Positions 46,879 to 56,887 of a stretch of DNA of 64,000 bases are shown piece by piece. The position numbers and the translations under genes were made by a program. Where the stretch lies: contig CM018680.1 in NCBI GenBank assembly GCA_009363875.1, positions 72,296,272 to 72,360,271 on the forward strand, in the 5' to 3' direction. Numbering within the stretch: the stretch's first letter is position 1; each line of letters opens with the position of its first letter. The notes under the pieces were generated by a model. The model had not been told where the DNA came from and made no database searches. It was given only the letters and a program-made list of their open reading frames with translations. Source of the stretch: Mikania micrantha. Taxonomy: Eukaryota; Streptophyta; Magnoliopsida; Asterales; Asteraceae.

Positions 46879-47672
46879 CTAAAACAAAATTAACCACATT
46901 ATTTTCCAAAAAGAACAATCAAAACACCTCGGTTTATAAAGGAAAGTGACTTAGGAGCGACGCCCATGAGGCAACAGAAACATGTTTCAATGCCTTAAAG
47001 CGGAGCTTCATGTACCTCTAAGTAAAAATTTGCCAAAGTTGATAGCAATTAGGGTTTTAGAAGACTTTTATGTAAAAACAACTGAAGGAAGAAAAAAATT
47101 ATGAAAGATTTGCTAAATGAAAAGGTTAATATGTGAAACAAATAAGAGAGACTACTTTTGCTTGTAAGTTGTAAGTAAAGCTTATTTGGTTATATATAGG
47201 GCAACGTCTCTCGCATGTGTTATGCATATTTTTTTAAGAAAGGGAAGCACTTGGTAGATGTGAAGTGAAAAGCAGCATTTGAACTTACCTTTCATCCTCC
47301 TCTGCTTGAAGCATAGGCAAAATAGCCCTCCGGGCAGCATACTTTTCCTCCTTTATTGCCCTAAATCAATTTGATACACGTGGTACAATAATTGTAGTTA
47401 TTGCTCATGAACAAGAGTCAAAATGAGGAAACTGAAAAGAAAATCAGCGATAAACTGAGAGGCAAAAGGACCAGGCCCAAGAAAGAACCGCAATTAAGCC
47501 TGGTCCTTGTGTCGCATTTAATAATATCTAATTATTTATAGCATCCCCAAAAAACTGACCCTACAGGCCACAAAGGGCCAGGCCAGTCACTTTGTACTAT
47601 ATGCACCTCTGATGTATTTAACCATTAGGGATAATTTAGTCAAAAGTTTATAAAAATGAATTTCTCTAAAAG

Positions 47673-47704
<32 letters not shown>

Positions 47705-50700
47705 CTAATTTTTCATATCTTCACAGCTCCATCTATAGCCTCAATGCATACATCTCCTGATATATTTTCAGTTCCTAAGTCTCACATAAATTTCTCATTT
47801 CTCAAGCAAATTTTATCAAAGCTAGATAACATGTGCAGACCAATTCTAGTAGCCTCAAATTTGCATTTACTCTCATTGGTAGGGTTTTAAATGAAAGGCA
47901 ATCAGAATTGCTAAGAAGCATTGGAGATGTATAATTTCTCGGAGAATAATTACAGCTCAAAAAGAGGAACACCTTTGATAACTAGATTTAGGAGACAAAG
48001 ATAACTAGACATGAGTCCTATAATTCCCATAAATAAGAGAGCTGCAACAAGATAAAAAAATCAATACCACCTTTATGTTTGGTGATTGAACATTCCTATG
48101 ACTTCATAATAATAATCGCATACCAAAATTTTCTATTGTCTGTAAGTAAACTTCTTTTACAATTTGTTCCCAGGTTCAATAGACGAATGAAAAAGAAAAA
48201 GAAAGAACATAAATTAAGAAGAGAAGAAAAAGAAAAGATAAAATATTATTTCCTGTTCCAGAGTTTGAAGGAAGAGAAAAGAAATTAGGAGTTTATGCAT
48301 TCCCGAGTTGAAAGGAAGACAAAAAGTATATACAATTTTACAGGTATACCTTGTTAGATTTTATAATAAGTGTCAAGGTAAAATAATAAATGGTAAAACC
48401 TTATATTTGTCTTCCTTTCACTTCCATTGGAGTGAAAGTACGGAGGGAAGACTAGTAAAAATCTTCATTTCAATTCCTTCAACCAAAAAACTCAAAAATA
48501 CAAAAAAAAAAAAAAATTAGTTTCTTTCCACTTTCACTTCTCTCCTAAATAGAAAAAACAACTCCAGAACGCAACATTAATCATGTAACATTTCATTTCT
48601 TTAATCAAGATACATTCCTTTTTTCCTGGCTACCAGTTACAAACAATGATGATATGGACATGTGAGTTTTGGGACACAAAGTACCTCTAATCTAAGAAAT
48701 AACTAGATCAGGAAAAAAACAGTCAAGCTTATAAACTGTGAGGGTGACTGGTTTTTGACTTTTCCCTATGAAACTAGGTCAGGAAAAAAAAAACAATCAA
48801 GCTTATAACTAGCTCCAACTAACCCGATTACCCACCGGGCCACCGATTTTCACAACTTGATCCGATTAGTCTCAAATACCAATTTTTCCCTCCGATTCTA
48901 AGAAATCGAATAGTTCCCAGCCAATTAGCAAATAGGCGGCAATTAATCGGCTGACTGGTCTGATTTATACAACATTGCATATCGTTGGTTTGTGAAGACT
49001 TTGAGTATGTGCTCAAGTTCATGACAGCAAGGAAAAGGGCCAGTTTCATTAAACTTTGTTTAAGCCCATGTTTTATGCTTTTTGGTCATCAAGTATTAAA
49101 CCCTAATTAGTCTCTATATATACCCCAATACCCATGCATGCGCTTGTAATCTTTGAGCACGTTGAGTAACAAAAGATAAATTTTAGCTGCAAAATGTGGA
49201 CGTGATGAGAACCCAAACCAAACGCACAATAGATCAATGTAATAGAAACGATGATGTAATAGAAACGATTAATGGATGGAACAAATAAGCAAACTAGGTT
49301 ATAGATTCACACAATCACTGGATTACAAACGAAGTAGAAGATGTTCCAGGGCTCAGCCCTTCTCACTGCACAAACAGGAGCCTATACTACTTTTCCAATA
49401 ATTCTCTCCACCCCCTCCACTCATAACTCTTCCCTCTATTTATAACATACTAATCTCATAACTAGAAATGACTATTACTAAACTACCCTTATCTAGAAAC
49501 TACTATTGCTAACTATTACTAACATATTAATATAATTCTAATCTCTATCATTACTCCCCCCTTATTTAAAAGTCTTGTCCACAAGACTTGGGAGTTGATC
49601 ACTGATCCGGCCTCACTTTAATGAATTCATGAGCTGGCCCATAACGATTACCCCAATGCAAACACTTCCCTTTTTTCCTATGCCTTTTCCATCCCAATTG
49701 CAGAATTTGTTGAACTCCTCGATCACGATGCAAAACGTGTCCTAACTCAAAGGTAGAGGAATGTAAATGTGAAAGGAAAGATTATTGTGCCAATGTCAAG
49801 ACCACTGAATTTGAAAAAATCTGGTACTGTTCCACATCAACCAACTGATAATCAGCTTCCTCACTGAGTAACCATAGGTTAAAAGCAATCTTGGGTGAGT
49901 GAGTTTTTGAAAGGCTTTGCATAGTAACCAAATGCCCTTCGTGTTTGAATTTCATCCATGCATGTTGCCAATCATGGACTACTTCCCCCAAGGATTGTAA
50001 CCTAGCCATACCCAATAACACTTCCCATGTCCCATTATCAAAAACAACTCCTTGTAATACCCTCTCGCAACGACATGTTGTAGTTCCCCCAATATCAACT
50101 AAGAGACCAGCCGATTTTAATGGCAAACCAGTACCCATTAACGAAGGATCCTCCTGGTTAGGAGAATTATCACTTGAATTGGCTTGCCCATGCTCAGGCA
50201 ACCAAAGCACCCCTGCTTTCGAAACCTATTTGGCTGAGATACTTCTCCTCGTGGCTGATAACCCTTCTCTGATGGAGGGGAATTAAAAGATGTGTTGGGC
50301 TGAGATTGGCCCACCCCCAACAGCCCATCATTGTATACAGACCCAGATCCCTTTGAATAACAAAAACTAGAAAAAGAGATCTTACCAGCGGTGGATTCAG
50401 GGCGCACTATATCCTCTACGTCCTCACTATAATCGGAAATCAAATCTGATTGTTGGCTAGTAGCTAATTTCGCAGAAGAATTATGAGTTTCGAAGTTACC
50501 AGAATACTGCAGTGGCTCTAATTGGAGCTCCGACAATGAATAATCAAAAGATTTCTTCTCACAGGACTTCATCCAAGTTAATACCCTTGTGCGGTATTCG
50601 ATTGATTCCTTTCGATCATCCGACAACATTTGTTTGATTTCAGCAACATCCAATTGAAGTTGTTTGATCTGTTGCTCATGAACATCCAAACGAGAGGCCT

Positions 50701-53700
50701 GATTACGAATTTCCATTTCCCGCAGAACATGCAAGCTGTCGGCAGAAGATGAGATTGCTATTGACGATATTTGAAATTAGTAAGCTACGGCGGCGGCGAA
50801 ATTGACAGATGAAATCGAAATTGAAATCGAAATTGGAAGGTTGCAGAGAAACGGCAATGAAATTGGAAGCGATAGGGAAGATGAAACCTGAAATCGGCAC
50901 TACTTGAACGAGAAATCTGATAAATCAATCGCGAATCTGCTGAAATTGAAGAACCACGGTGACGATGAAATCCCTGAAATCAAATGCTAATCGGAAGTGA
51001 AATGATGATGATGAAACTGTAATCGATTGGGAAGAAGGCGAATTGCTGATCCGGCAGGTCGGACCAATGATGAGAACCCAAACCAAACGCACAATAGATC
51101 AATGTAATAGAAACGATTAATGGATGGAACAAATAAGCAAACTAGGTTATAGATTCACACAATCACTGGATTACAAACGAAGTAGAAGATGTTCCAGGGC
51201 TCAGCCCTTCTCACTGCACAAACAGGAGCCTATACTACTTTTCCAATAATTCTCTTCACCCCCTCCACTCATAACTCTTCCCTCTATTTATAACATACTA
51301 ATCTCATAACTAGAAATGACTATTACTAAACTACCCTTATCTAGAAACTACTATTGCTAACTATTACTAACATATTAATATAATTCTAATCTCTATCAGG
51401 ACGTATGTCACACATCAACTGAACCATGATAAATCTTGTGCGCTTTTACTTTACGTATAGCGCATGATTAAGCGCTTGTGTATGTGTTGTCTCGCTTCCA
51501 CATACCGCTCTATTCCTAAAAAATACTTTCAACTCCCAAGTCTCAGCCTTTTATTTCTCGGTTCTCGATGGAATTTCATCAAATCCATATAAAATGTCCA
51601 AGCTAACTCAAATATACTAGCTTATCTCTCATTGATAGGATGTTAAATGGAAGCCAATCAGAATTTGCTATGACTCATTGGAGAATTATTACAACTCAAA
51701 AATAAAAACACAGCATTTAGATGTACAAAAAAATTGATGACAAGTTTTTGAAAATTAAGATTGATAAATGTAAGTCCAAAAATATTCATGGTAGCAACTA
51801 CAAAAAAAAAAATAATCAGTTAACAGTAAAAAATTAAAATTTAAACAAAACTTTTTATGTTTGGCAATAGAACATTCCTATGACTTCATAATAGTAACCT
51901 CAAATCAATATATTATTGTTCTGAACTTTACATTTTTTAGTCTTCTAACATTTCATCAATTTAACTCGAAACTTGCAACTTTGGTTTCGTAATTAGGAAT
52001 TAGCCCATAAGAAAGTAAACTTTACATTTTTTATATTACATACTTAGATGAAAATACAATTAGTCACAAGAAATGGTCCAGATACATTATTTTCTCCTGG
52101 CCTCCAGTTAAAATTAACGACAATATGGACATATTGCCCTAGGATAGACCAAATTAAGGACCCTAAGGCCAAATCATTTTGATGATTGTTACATGCATTA
52201 ATACAGACCTTATCAAAATCCAACTTAACACCTTAAATTGCTCCTACCAAAGAGAAAAATAACTAGATTAGAAACAACGGTTAGGCTTGTAAGTTGTGGG
52301 AATGAATGGTTTTTGAGTTTTCTTATATACACTTCAACATGTTTCTTGTTGTCTATCAATCTCTTGTGCTACCAGCGAGCGGCAATCACTTATTTGCCAT
52401 TATAAAAACAGATGATTTCATGAAGAACAAAGTTATGGCTTTATAATAACCATCCATATTATGAAGTCAAAATGTAATACCAGTCCAGATCAACATTCAT
52501 ATGTTACCAAATAGAAAGCAGCCACAACACCAAATTTAAAAATAATAAGCAGAGTCTTCAAATCATAGTATCTGCAGTTCTGCACTAGTTTTCTCAATTA
52601 CTAATTGTCGACATATGTTAACTAGACGATCAGGACATTTATAATTTCAAATTTCCAAGAAAGATATCAATGATCAATTGATCACAGTATGTTCATCAAG
52701 CAAAATTCAGTGAATTGAAGCATAAATAAATAGGAAAAAAATTTCAAAACTTCAAAATGCAATTACAATATTAAGCTAGGTCCAAAATTCATCATTCTCC
52801 TCTAGAAGTCCAAAAGTATGTGCAGAGTAAAATTCTTATAGCAGACAACAATTTTACTCTATTGTAGGCTATGCAGTCAAAGGCAATCGCCTAGGAGCTA
52901 ATACAAGGTGAGTCACAGCCATACCGCCTTGCGTACATCAAGGTGCTGAAGCATGGATTCCGGCCCAAATATGCAAAAAACTCGTTTGAACACATCTGGA
53001 ACAACTAAAACTGGACAGGAACATGTTCAGACTAGTCTATAAAAATGTAAAACAAGCTTAAACCCTCTAAAATGACTCGCTTATACTCTAGACCTTGCTT
53101 AAAGCCTTAATATGACCTTTGCTTTTTAAGCCCCTTGCACCTAGACAAGGGGCCTCACCCTTTGCACCTTCGACTGCCTATACTGTAGATTCAAATACAG
53201 CAGTCAGCCCCGAATATCACAATCGCCAAATTATCCACAAAATCAGATAATGTAGATCAATCGAGAATATGAACACCAATACGACGTGAAACGTAGCCTC
53301 GCAATGACTATGCGCGATCTTAACCTATAAATAAACCGATTCCAATATCTACAACCATATCCAGATCCACACATTTATGCTTCAATACGATTAACATTCA
53401 ATTTCAATCACCAAACAGAACACTCCGTAGATTCAATCGCAGATTAAATTTACTAAAGAACTCTTTTGATAAATTAGGGTTTGAGGAAGCCGGAAAAAAA
53501 ACTTACCTACGGATCTTATTCCCCTTGCCGACCTCGTACATGCCCCAAGAGAAAGCGCCAAAAGCAGCTAGAAATATGGCGACGGCGCTGGGGCCTTTGG
53601 ACGGAATCCGCCGTGCATACCGGACCGGAGCAAAGCCACCGGGAGGAGGACCGTCTTGAAGGAGAGGCATGTCTTTAACGCTGGCCATACCTGGCTTGTT

Positions 53701-53721
53701 CCTTATCGATGCCTCCGTCAT
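46734..53721 (-). CDS. NDUFA13: NADH dehydrogenase 1 alpha subcomplex subunit 13 (GRIM-19/B16.6), three exons
   Basis: NDUFA13 is an accessory subunit of mitochondrial respiratory complex I, anchored in the inner membrane by one N-terminal helix. On the - strand the exons 53507-53721, 47289-47360 and 46734-46878 splice at GT-AG sites into 143 residues, the length I recall for plant homologues. The protein starts MTEASIRNKPGMASVKDMPL and has DGPPPGGFAPVRYARRIP. A hydrophobic helix spans about 44-63 (VAIFLAAFGAFSWGMYEV), then comes the charged KEEKYAARRAILPMLQAEED. It ends SGRWMPPATGEMRPEVW. Splice codons are conserved: AG|G between exons 1 and 2, and AG|A between exons 2 and 3. An upstream in-frame ATG at 53862 lies in probable 5' leader. 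Intron 1 is 6,146 bp and carries a young retrotransposon. The gene looks intact. Confidence 0.95.
47289..47360 (-). CDS. NDUFA13: NDUFA13 exon 2
   Basis: 72 bp encoding AIKEEKYAARRAILPMLQAE and EDE with split arginine codons at both ends. The acceptor is ATTTAG and the donor GAAAG|GTAAG. Confidence 0.93.
47640..48120. repeat. Intronic duplication, copy A part 1
   Basis: From about 47740 it shares with 51520-51900 the ordered motifs TCCTAAGTCTCA/TCCCAAGTCTCA, TTTTAAATGAAAGGCAATCA / TGTTAAATGGAAGCCAATCA, GGAGAATAATTACA and GAACATTCCTATGACTTCA. It begins with a (TA)n run at 47673-47701. Confidence 0.65.
48570..48785. repeat. Intronic duplication, copy A part 2
   Basis: It matches 52070-52330. 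Shared blocks are TTTTCCTGGCTACCAGTTA, TGATATGGACAT, AAATAACTAGATCAGG / AAATAACTAGATTAGA and GTGACTGGTTTTTGACTTTT. Confidence 0.65.
48810..48978 (-). mobile_element. hAT-like fragment, CAATGTTGTA family
   Basis: Read on the - strand it begins CAATGTTGTATAAATCAG and carries AATCGG/ATCGGTGG motifs like the copies at 4932 and 45530. The other end and an 8-bp duplication were not found. Confidence 0.5.
49203..49550 (-). repeat. 3' LTR of the intronic retrotransposon
   Basis: In + coordinates it begins TGATGAGAACCC and ends ATCTCTATCA. It carries a 17-bp tandem duplication near 49230-49265 that the other LTR lacks. Confidence 0.92.
49782..50210 (-). pseudogene. Protease-region remnant of the intronic retrotransposon
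   Basis: The frame includes GLLVDIGGTTTCRCERVLQG and EVLLGMARLQSLGEVVHDWQ, which recall the retropepsin region of gypsy elements (LVD.G and VLLG...L..LG..V.DW). The catalytic triplet DTG/DSG reads DIG, so activity is unlikely. It overlaps the gag-like frame in another phase. Confidence 0.5.
50138..50716 (-). pseudogene. gag-like frame of the intronic retrotransposon
   Basis: The frame starts MEIRNQASRLDVHEQQIKQL and continues DVAEIKQMLSDDRKES, a short coiled-coil-like segment typical of plant gypsy gag N termini. A low-complexity Ser/Asn-rich part ends near CFGCLSMGKP. The capsid core and zinc knuckle expected further on are missing or shortened, so this is a truncated gag. It belongs to the element, not to NDUFA13. 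Confidence 0.6.
51068..51398 (-). repeat. 5' LTR of the intronic retrotransposon
   Basis: Same sequence as the other LTR apart from one substitution and the absent 17-bp duplication. The bases just inside it on the - strand read TTGGTCCGACCTGCC, not the common tRNA-Met primer site TGGTATCAGAGC. Confidence 0.92.
51440..51920. repeat. Intronic duplication, copy B part 1
   Basis: Counterpart of 47640-48120 and clearly diverged. It lies immediately beyond the retrotransposon's right target duplicate. Confidence 0.65.
52060..52335. repeat. Intronic duplication, copy B part 2
   Basis: Counterpart of 48570-48785, in the same order and orientation as part 1. Confidence 0.65.
52336..53506. other. 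Remainder of NDUFA13 intron 1
   Basis: No coding sequence. 52850-53220 is GC-richer with ACAAGGGGCCTC- and GCAATCGCCTAGG-type motifs and may be an old DNA element, but ends were not found. Confidence 0.4.
53507..53721 (-). CDS. NDUFA13: NDUFA13 exon 1
   Basis: Residues 1-71 plus two bases of the next codon, with donor CGTAG|GTAAGT. It contains the single membrane helix. The start ATG is the one giving the family N terminus MTEA. Confidence 0.93.
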
Positions 53722-53880
53722 CGTTCGTTGATCACAGACTTCACCAAAACACAACTTTAACTGGCGATTTGGTGGACGAGACCAGAGGCTTTGACAAAAA
53801 CGGAGGTCCGGAGGACGTCTAAATTGCGCACATGTTTTAGTGAGCGTTGCTAATCTGCGCATACGAATTATTTTATGCTA
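53722..53880 (-). promoter_or_regulatory. NDUFA13: NDUFA13 5' leader and proximal promoter region
   Basis: This is the sequence directly upstream of the chosen start codon. It stays open in frame to 53862 but encodes residues not found in the family, so it is probably untranslated leader. No clear TATA box is visible. Confidence 0.4.
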
Positions 53881-54615
53881 AATATACCCCCTATTCCAAT
53901 TTTTTTAATTGCCATACCCCCTCCTTAAATTTTTTAAATATATACAAGTAAACATTATGTTTTTAATTGTTAACTAAAAATATCATAAGCATTTAAAATT
54001 AAAACAAATACAAACATCACGGAATCATTATCATCATCATCAATTCATCGTTTAAAAATCAAATCAATACAAAATATAAGCCTAAATAACCATAGTCGAA
54101 CGAAACTCAAACTATATTAAAACTCAAAATTAATTGAACCGAAGCATTCCTTTAACCTCTGTGAAACTATCTGCGTAAACCAAAGTTATTCACAATCTTA
54201 AACAAATCAAGAAAAAGGCTTGTAACAGCTCAGCGGTTCGACTTCGATTCATCAAACAATGAACATGAATTAGTTTGCTAATATAGGTGTTTCATACACC
54301 ATTACACTCATTTTTGTTCGAGAAATTAAAGCCCTATGTTTGTAACAACAATCAAGCATCAGTTCAATCAAATTTGAACAAAGTTGAAGTAGGGTTCATA
54401 CGATTAAATCTGATTTTTGATGAATTTATATTTTATATTTTATAAAGGATGGTATGACATGTAAGAAGAGGATATGTTTAGTAAAATTAAAAGTGAAAAT
54501 AATGTTTGGTGTCTTTTGGTTGTGTTATAATGTTAAAGGGTTGATTTTGATAAATTTATATTTAATATTTGGAAAAAGGGAGTATAACAAGTCAGAATGA
54601 AGGTTATATTTAGCC
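53875..54615. repeat. TIR-like repeat element upstream of NDUFA13
   Basis: The left side reads GCTAAATATACCCCCTATTCC, and the right side read inwards gives GCTAAATATAACCTTCATTC. An internal direct repeat (GATTTTTGATGAATTTATAT near 54411 and GATTTTGATAAATTTATATT near 54542) is also present. No protein is encoded. It lies in the NDUFA13 upstream region. Confidence 0.45.
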
Positions 54616-55387
54616 CGACCCTTTTTATTTTAAGCTATTTACAATGGATGATGTTTTACGTAATGTTTGGTATTGTTTATTTAACTTTAAAAGGACTTTT
54701 TGTCAAGAACGCTTATTTTACAATGATTTATTTTTCTCAAAATAATTTTTAAATTATAAGTTTCTATTTTACAATGATTTGTTTTTCAATAATTTTTATC
54801 ATATTTTATTTATAAAATAGCTTTACATGTATTTTATAGATTGTAATGTGTGTGCACCCAATATTTAACATATTTATGTTAAATGACGTCTTATGATTTT
54901 ATGATAATGTGTTATAATACTATTAAGATATAATGTTACTAAATATGTTCCACTTTAGCATGTTGTAGTTTGTTTGTCCTGTTTGGTTTTTTGAGCAATG
55001 GTATATTTGAAACGGGGCTCTCTTTCTATAGGAATTGAAAAAATATATGCATACATCTAATCATTATTATACCTTACAAATAGTAATACTCTGAGTGAGG
55101 CTTCTTATGTCTAATTGATTGATTAGTTTTTTCAGAACGCATTTAGATATAAACTGGGATTATTTGTATTTGTGGTGCACTTTATAGTATCAAATTTTTT
55201 AACAAAAATAAGACCTGAAATACAATGTTTTTGTGACCGGACCGGCCCAAAAGTGTTAGGAGAACCGCCGGGAAAGGAACCAACCGGCCAAAACGATTCA
55301 GCGGTTGGACCGGAACCGGAAGAAACGACGGAGCAAGCTCAGATTTGTTGGTGCGGCGGTCGGTGACGGGAAGAGAACATCTCTGTT

Positions 55388-55490
55388 TGGGCGGCGGTGG
55401 GTGACGGAGCAAGCTGCAGTTAGGGCGGCGGTGGGCAACAGAGCAAGCTGCAGTTACTGCGGTGGTGGGCGACGGAGCGGCTGGGAGACT
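55388..55490. repeat. 34-bp minisatellite
   Basis: GGCGGCGGTGGG...GAGCAAGCTGCAGTTA units start near 55390, 55424 and 55458, followed by a partial unit. Confidence 0.7.
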
Positions 55491-55729
55491 GCCGATGGGT
55501 GACGGGTGACGGAGCAACCTTAGATCCGATGGACGAGACGAGTGGTGCGGCACTGCGGCTGAGAGTGGTGCAGCTAGTAGTGATGCTGCAATTAGGGTTT
55601 TAATTTTTAGATAATGTGTGTTGAAGGGGAGAGAGAGCTGTGGTTGTATATATGCCAATACAACAAAAAAATGAATATGTCGTACAACAATAAATAATAT
55701 ATATTTATATATATTGTATATTTAATATA

Positions 55730-55738
<9 letters not shown>

Positions 55739-55762
<24 letters not shown>
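55739..55762. repeat. (AT)n microsatellite
   Basis: An uninterrupted run of TA dinucleotides inside the hAT element. Confidence 0.9.
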
Positions 55763-55766
<4 letters not shown>

Positions 55767-56887
55767 AAATATTTAAAACGTCATCCGGTTTTTATATCCG
55801 GTTCGACCGGTCCGACTGCTGACCAGTTAAGAGACCGGTTCGACGTCCGGTCCGGTTTTAAAAACATTGCTGAAATATTACATTGTAATAATTTATTGAA
55901 TGGTTAAGGTTGTGTAGATTATTAATGTTTATTCTTATATATAGAACTCAAATTTGTATTTAATAGCTCACCAAATATCTATTAGTGTTGTCATTAAGAT
56001 AAATAAGATTTTCTTTTTGAACAGCTAAAAGAGTCCTGGGACCCAACAACCTACGCGCTGCGACCACAGACCGCTACCAACCTAATCGAGGTGTCGTAGG
56101 TCAATCAAAAACAATATAAAATCAATGACTTAGCTACCTATGACTATAGTACGGGTAATGTCACACCCCGAGCCGGCGGGAACGGATCGACTTTTCCGCC
56201 GGACGGAATGTTCTCGGGGCGTGATATCCTTTATCCAATGGGCCGAATAGGTTTAATGTGCCAATCGTTTGTTCTTGAATCAAATGGGCCGGTTTAAGAA
56301 TTCGTGGGCCGAGTGTATGTATATGGGCTTATTGGTTCATGGACGTGTGGGCCATATAGATGTGTGTAATCCACATGCCATGCATATGGCCTCATAGAAA
56401 TGGAATTTGGGCCTGCCACGAATGTGGGCCGAAATAACTGAACATGGCCGGATACATGCTACATAATCAATTAATTAGTTAAGGCCCAATGGAATAAAGA
56501 TGGTCGAACTAGTGGCAGCCGCATGAACATAGGTTTGGCCATCCATGGGGCAGCGAACCTTTTGGGTTCAAAGGTGACTAGGTTCGGTGGCTTCCATGCA
56601 CGCAAGAAAGAAGGTTCGCCCAGTAGGGTTCGTTGTAATCTGGTTCGGTGCTTATTAGGTTCGCAACATCCAGAGGTTCGGCTAATTGGCATAAAGGTTC
56701 GGTGGGTTCGGTGCGGCCTGAGGGTTCGTGGCTGTGCAGGTTCGTGAGCATGGATGTCCCAGCCCATGCACAAGGTTCGGCCAAGCTGGTAGCAGGTTCG
56801 CTCCTCGCATGAAAGATCCATGGATGATAGGTTCGTGAATGGGCAAGGTCCGGCTGGTAACAGGTTCGCCCCCTGTACCCCTTTTCA

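Larger units (their letters stand above)
49203..51398 (-). mobile_element. Young non-autonomous LTR retrotransposon in NDUFA13 intron 1
   Basis: Near-identical LTRs lie at 49203-49550 (348 bp) and 51068-51398 (331 bp). They differ by one substitution (CTCC/CTTC in the CTCTYCACC stretch) and a 17-bp tandem duplication in the left copy. The 5-bp duplication GGACG flanks the element (49198-49202 and 51399-51403). The purine-rich AAGGGGGGAGTAA beside the left LTR on the - strand, and the gag frame, both show it is read leftwards. At 2,196 bp it lacks reverse transcriptase, RNase H and integrase. It resembles gag-only (TR-GAG-like) derivatives of gypsy elements. Confidence 0.93.
55223..55869. mobile_element. 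Non-autonomous hAT element, CAATGTTTT family
   Basis: The ends CAATGTTTTTGTGACCGG and (inwards from the right) CAATGTTTTTAAAACCGG are inverted. A perfect 8-bp duplication CTGAAATA flanks it (55215-55222 and 55870-55877). Both arms carry ACCGGWCCGG motifs, and the interior holds a 34-bp minisatellite and an AT run. No protein is encoded. Confidence 0.9.

Noticed and set aside
49782..50734. Host gene in the NDUFA13 intron
   Set aside because: The frames lie between two near-identical LTRs and have gag and protease character, so they belong to the retrotransposon.
53722..53862. N-terminal extension of NDUFA13 from the ATG at 53862
   Set aside because: The extra residues are absent from the family as I know it, and the start at 53721 gives the standard 143 residues.
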